Assembly: GCF_019175385.1 (NCBI RefSeq)
Contig: NC_083340.1
Span: 14,768,336-14,832,335 of the forward strand
From: Lycium barbarum
Lineage: Eukaryota; Streptophyta; Magnoliopsida; Solanales; Solanaceae
Direction of reading: 5' to 3'
DNA length: 64,000 nt
Made by a program: the position numbers and the translations under genes
The notes under the pieces: model-generated
Databases searched by the model: none
What the model was told of the DNA's origin: nothing
The model's input: only the letters and a program-made list of their open reading frames with translations
Shown here: piece after piece, positions 61,516 through 64,000 of the stretch
Numbering within the stretch: position 1 is the stretch's first letter
How the letters are laid out: each line of letters opens with the position of its first letter

Positions 61516-61989
61516 TAAACAAACATGGAAATTTTTTCTGCAGTATACATCTAGCTGTCTAAATGCACGATCGGTAAGCCAATCACAGACATTTAGACAC
61601 ACACATATCATACATTCTAAACGAGTTTGGTGTATCCTGTTCATTAATTATGCCAACTAAGATAGATCGATAGTGTCAAGAGAGGAGGTGTTTAATGCTT
61701 CCAGATAATTAAGTACAGAGGGTCCTGATGAACTTTAATTCCTGCGGCAAATTGTTGAGACAAAAGCCCGAATTTCTTTTCTCTTTTTACTTTGTTACAA
61801 CTCTATGTCAAGTTAACTCCGCCATGTTTTATTCAAGACCACTACATTTATTATTTAGAGTTTTAACTTTATTACAGTTACACTGTAGAATAATATCTGT
61901 ACTATTAGGTTATCTAAATCGGTCATAAAAAAATGAGATTAGTAAGATGAAAAATAATACAAGTTACCTACTATAACAAGTTAAAAAAT
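61516..61989. other. Intergenic, no gene recognised
   Basis: Short AT-rich spacer. Confidence 0.4.
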
Positions 61990-62212
61990 AATACTCCCTC
62001 TGTATTATTATGTGATTATAATAAATTTATGAAAAGGAAATATTTTTGAAACTTGTAGCTTAAAATATTCCTTAGATATTTATGTGACTATAGATTATTT
62101 TATTAAGGATAAATGAAAATGAAAATTAAATTATTTCAAACTATATAAATTAAAGGTATCATTTTATGCAATAAAAAGGAAAGTATCACATAAAATAGGA
62201 CAAATGAAGTTA
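61990..62212. mobile_element. Stowaway MITE
   Basis: Left ATACTCCCTCTGTATTATTA and inverted right AACTTCATTTGTCCTATTTT. No coding sequence. Confidence 0.7.
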
Positions 62213-62238
62213 AATTAAGCATAATAATTCTCACACTA

Positions 62239-62456
62239 TGAGTTTATATAAGTTTATTGCGGTATAATATCTTGTATAATATCTTTGTATTATTTGATAT
62301 TATTTGGTAGCATATTTGTAGGGAGATAATTATCATATATTAGTTAGTTTCCTTATTTCTAGGATCTGGAGATATCCTAGGGTTCAATATTGTATCACAT
62401 GTATATTCTCTCTTGGGGAATGAATGAGGACAAGTCAACATTGTACAGTTTCTACA
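62239..62456 (+). repeat. 5' LTR of copia element 3
   Basis: Ends GTACAGTTTCTACA just before the primer site. The 5' end is estimated, either TGAGTTTATA or TGCGGTATAA. Confidence 0.6.
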
Positions 62457-62468
62457 TGGTATCAGGCC
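62457..62468 (+). other. Primer-binding site of copia element 3
   Basis: TGGTATCAGGCC follows the LTR end, the initiator-tRNA-Met type with AGAGC changed to AGGCC. Confidence 0.75.
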
Positions 62469-62501
62469 AAACGTTTTTTTTTCTCTCCATCATAAATTTC
62501 C

Positions 62502-64000
62502 ATGGCTGGTGACGACGTACCTCCTCCACCACCACCCAAAATTGAGTCTAATTCTCCCTATTTTCTCGGTCCTCAAGACCGACCCGGGGACTATATCACG
62601 CCTACTCGTTTCAAGGGCGACAATTTTGATGAATGGGCAGCCGACATACAAACGGCGTTGGAGGCACGACGTAAATTTGAGTTCTTGGACGGCACTATCA
62701 CTGAACCAAAGCCTCCTTGTACAAAGTCCGATTGGACTGCAATTAACACAATGTTAATCTCTTGGATCACAAACACCATTGATGCTGATGTCAAATCTTC
62801 CTTGTCAAAATTTAGGGAGGTCAAACCCTTTTGGGATCACCTTAAAAGGAGGTTCGCGCAGACCAATGGACCACGAGTTCAACAGCTTCGGTCTTCCCTG
62901 GCTAAATGTGAACAGACCAAAACCATGTCAGTATCTGTATATTACGGAAAATTACATGCTCTATGGCAAGAATTGGATCATCATGAGCCCCTAATTTCTT
63001 GTACTTGTTGCTCCGGTTGTACGGCAGGGCGTTTACATGAGGTTCGTCGTGAGTAATCTAAACTTTATGATTTTCTGATGGGTTTGTATTCCGAGTATTA
63101 CTCTTCGTTGCGGACTAATATATTGTCTCAAGATCCGTTACCAAGTCTTGATAGGGCTTATCAACTTGTGATTCAAGAGGAGCGTGTTCGTACGGCCAAA
63201 CAAGAATCCGAGACAAAGCCGATCGAGGCTCTTGGATTTGCAGTTCGTGCTACTGCAGGACAGCGTCGTGGTTCTGCAGATCGTCCTGTCTGCTCACATT
63301 GCAAGAAGGTAGGACATGTGACTGAAAAATGTTGGTCGCTTTTGGTGTGCTCTCATTGCAAGAAGCGTGGTCATGATGTTAGTAAGTGTTATGACATCGT
63401 CGGTTATCCCGAAGGGTGGACTGAAAAGAGTGGAAGGCTGCCTTCCGCTGGTCAAGGTCGTGGCTTGCTGCGTGCAACTGCCACGCCCGGCAGCACCTCC
63501 ACACCTTCACCCGTGGCAAATTGTGTAACAACCGCGTCAAATAACGTTGCCGTGGGTCAGCTCTTTACTTTCGATCAATGGAAGGCTATTACGGGATTTT
63601 TTGGTAATGCTACAATTCCAGAAAATCGCTTGAATGGTAAGTTTGATGTTTCTTCTTGGATTATTGACACCGGTGCTACTCATCATGTTACCGGTGAGCA
63701 ATCGTGGTTGTTTGATGTCCATACTATTCATTGTCCTGTTGGTTTGCCTAATGGTGAAAAGGTGCTTGCTTCTTTGGAAGGTTCTGTTCGAATGTCAGAT
63801 AAAATCACCTTACATCATGTCCTTTATGTGCCTTATTTACGTTGCAACTTACTCTCCGTCCCCCAACTTACTGATAATTTACATACTATTGTCTCTTTTA
63901 ATTCTTATATGTGTGCTATTCAGGACCCACTGAAGGAGCTGATTGGAACGAGCGTTAGGAGGGACGGACTATACTATTTTAGCAAACCGGACGAACTATA
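62502..64000 (+). pseudogene. Copia element 3 gag-protease, one stop, runs off window
   Basis: The frame starts at ATG 62502 and stays open to the window end except for a TAA at 63054-63056. Gag: FKGDNFDEWAADIQTALEAR, then CTCCSGC. After the stop the same frame gives LYDFLMGLYSEYYSSLRTNI, then two zinc knuckles, CSHCKKVGHVTEKC and CSHCKKRGHDVSKC. Protease is visible at SSWIIDTGATHHVTG (near 63653). The reading ends in the pre-integrase region. The single stop is the only break, so this copy is younger-looking than the others. Confidence 0.88.

Larger units (their letters stand above)
62239..64000 (+). mobile_element. Ty1/copia element 3, 5' part
   Basis: LTR, primer-binding site and gag-protease region; the rest lies beyond the window. 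Only one LTR is present here, so its start is uncertain (62239 or 62258). Confidence 0.85.

Overview
The window looks like nuclear DNA of a dicot in the nightshade family (Solanaceae). It is AT-rich, its only apparently intact gene has GT/AG introns, and it is packed with plant transposable elements: Ty1/copia and Ty3/gypsy elements, CACTA, hAT, Mutator-like and Stowaway elements. The LINE 3' end with a (TTG)n tail at 54.7-55.5 kb is of a type I associate with Solanaceae RTE LINEs. The family assignment is an inference from repeat types and cannot be settled without a search.

Layout. 0-9.9 kb: unclassified dispersed repeat DNA abutting a 3'-truncated Ty3/gypsy element (gag-pro and 5' LTR, minus strand). 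11.9-12.6 kb: a solo LTR of the same gypsy family with a perfect 5-bp target duplication. 13.4-14.3 kb: a hAT-like element carrying a truncated small zinc-finger gene. 14.8-16.0 kb: the only apparently intact host gene, a three-exon TPR-like protein of 280 aa. 16-21 kb: MITEs and inverted-repeat elements. 21.4-25.0 kb: a non-autonomous CACTA element with cytochrome c1 exons. 25.5-29.1 kb: nested Stowaways, a hAT MITE and a gypsy solo LTR. 29.2-34.4 kb: a decayed copia element (minus). 35.2-37.7 kb: relics of an AP2-type transcription factor and, less surely, a MATE transporter. 40.2-41.4 kb: a foldback element with a three-copy internal tandem repeat. 42.5-53.3 kb: a three-level nest, in which a long-TIR element is split by a copia element and by a second CACTA element of the same family as the first. 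That CACTA carries exons resembling a WD40-like gene and an ankyrin (XBAT-like) gene. 53.7-62.2 kb: hAT, Stowaway, LINE and Mutator-like elements. 62.2-64 kb: the 5' part of a third copia element, running off the window.

How it fits together. This is a repeat-dominated interval around one small host gene. Its most notable content is the pair of related non-autonomous CACTA elements. Both have subterminal arrays of the 20-bp palindrome ACCGACCTCATGAGGTCGGT, and each has captured different spliced host exons. The nesting gives a readable order of insertion. No tRNA, rRNA, CRISPR or bacterial-type feature was seen.
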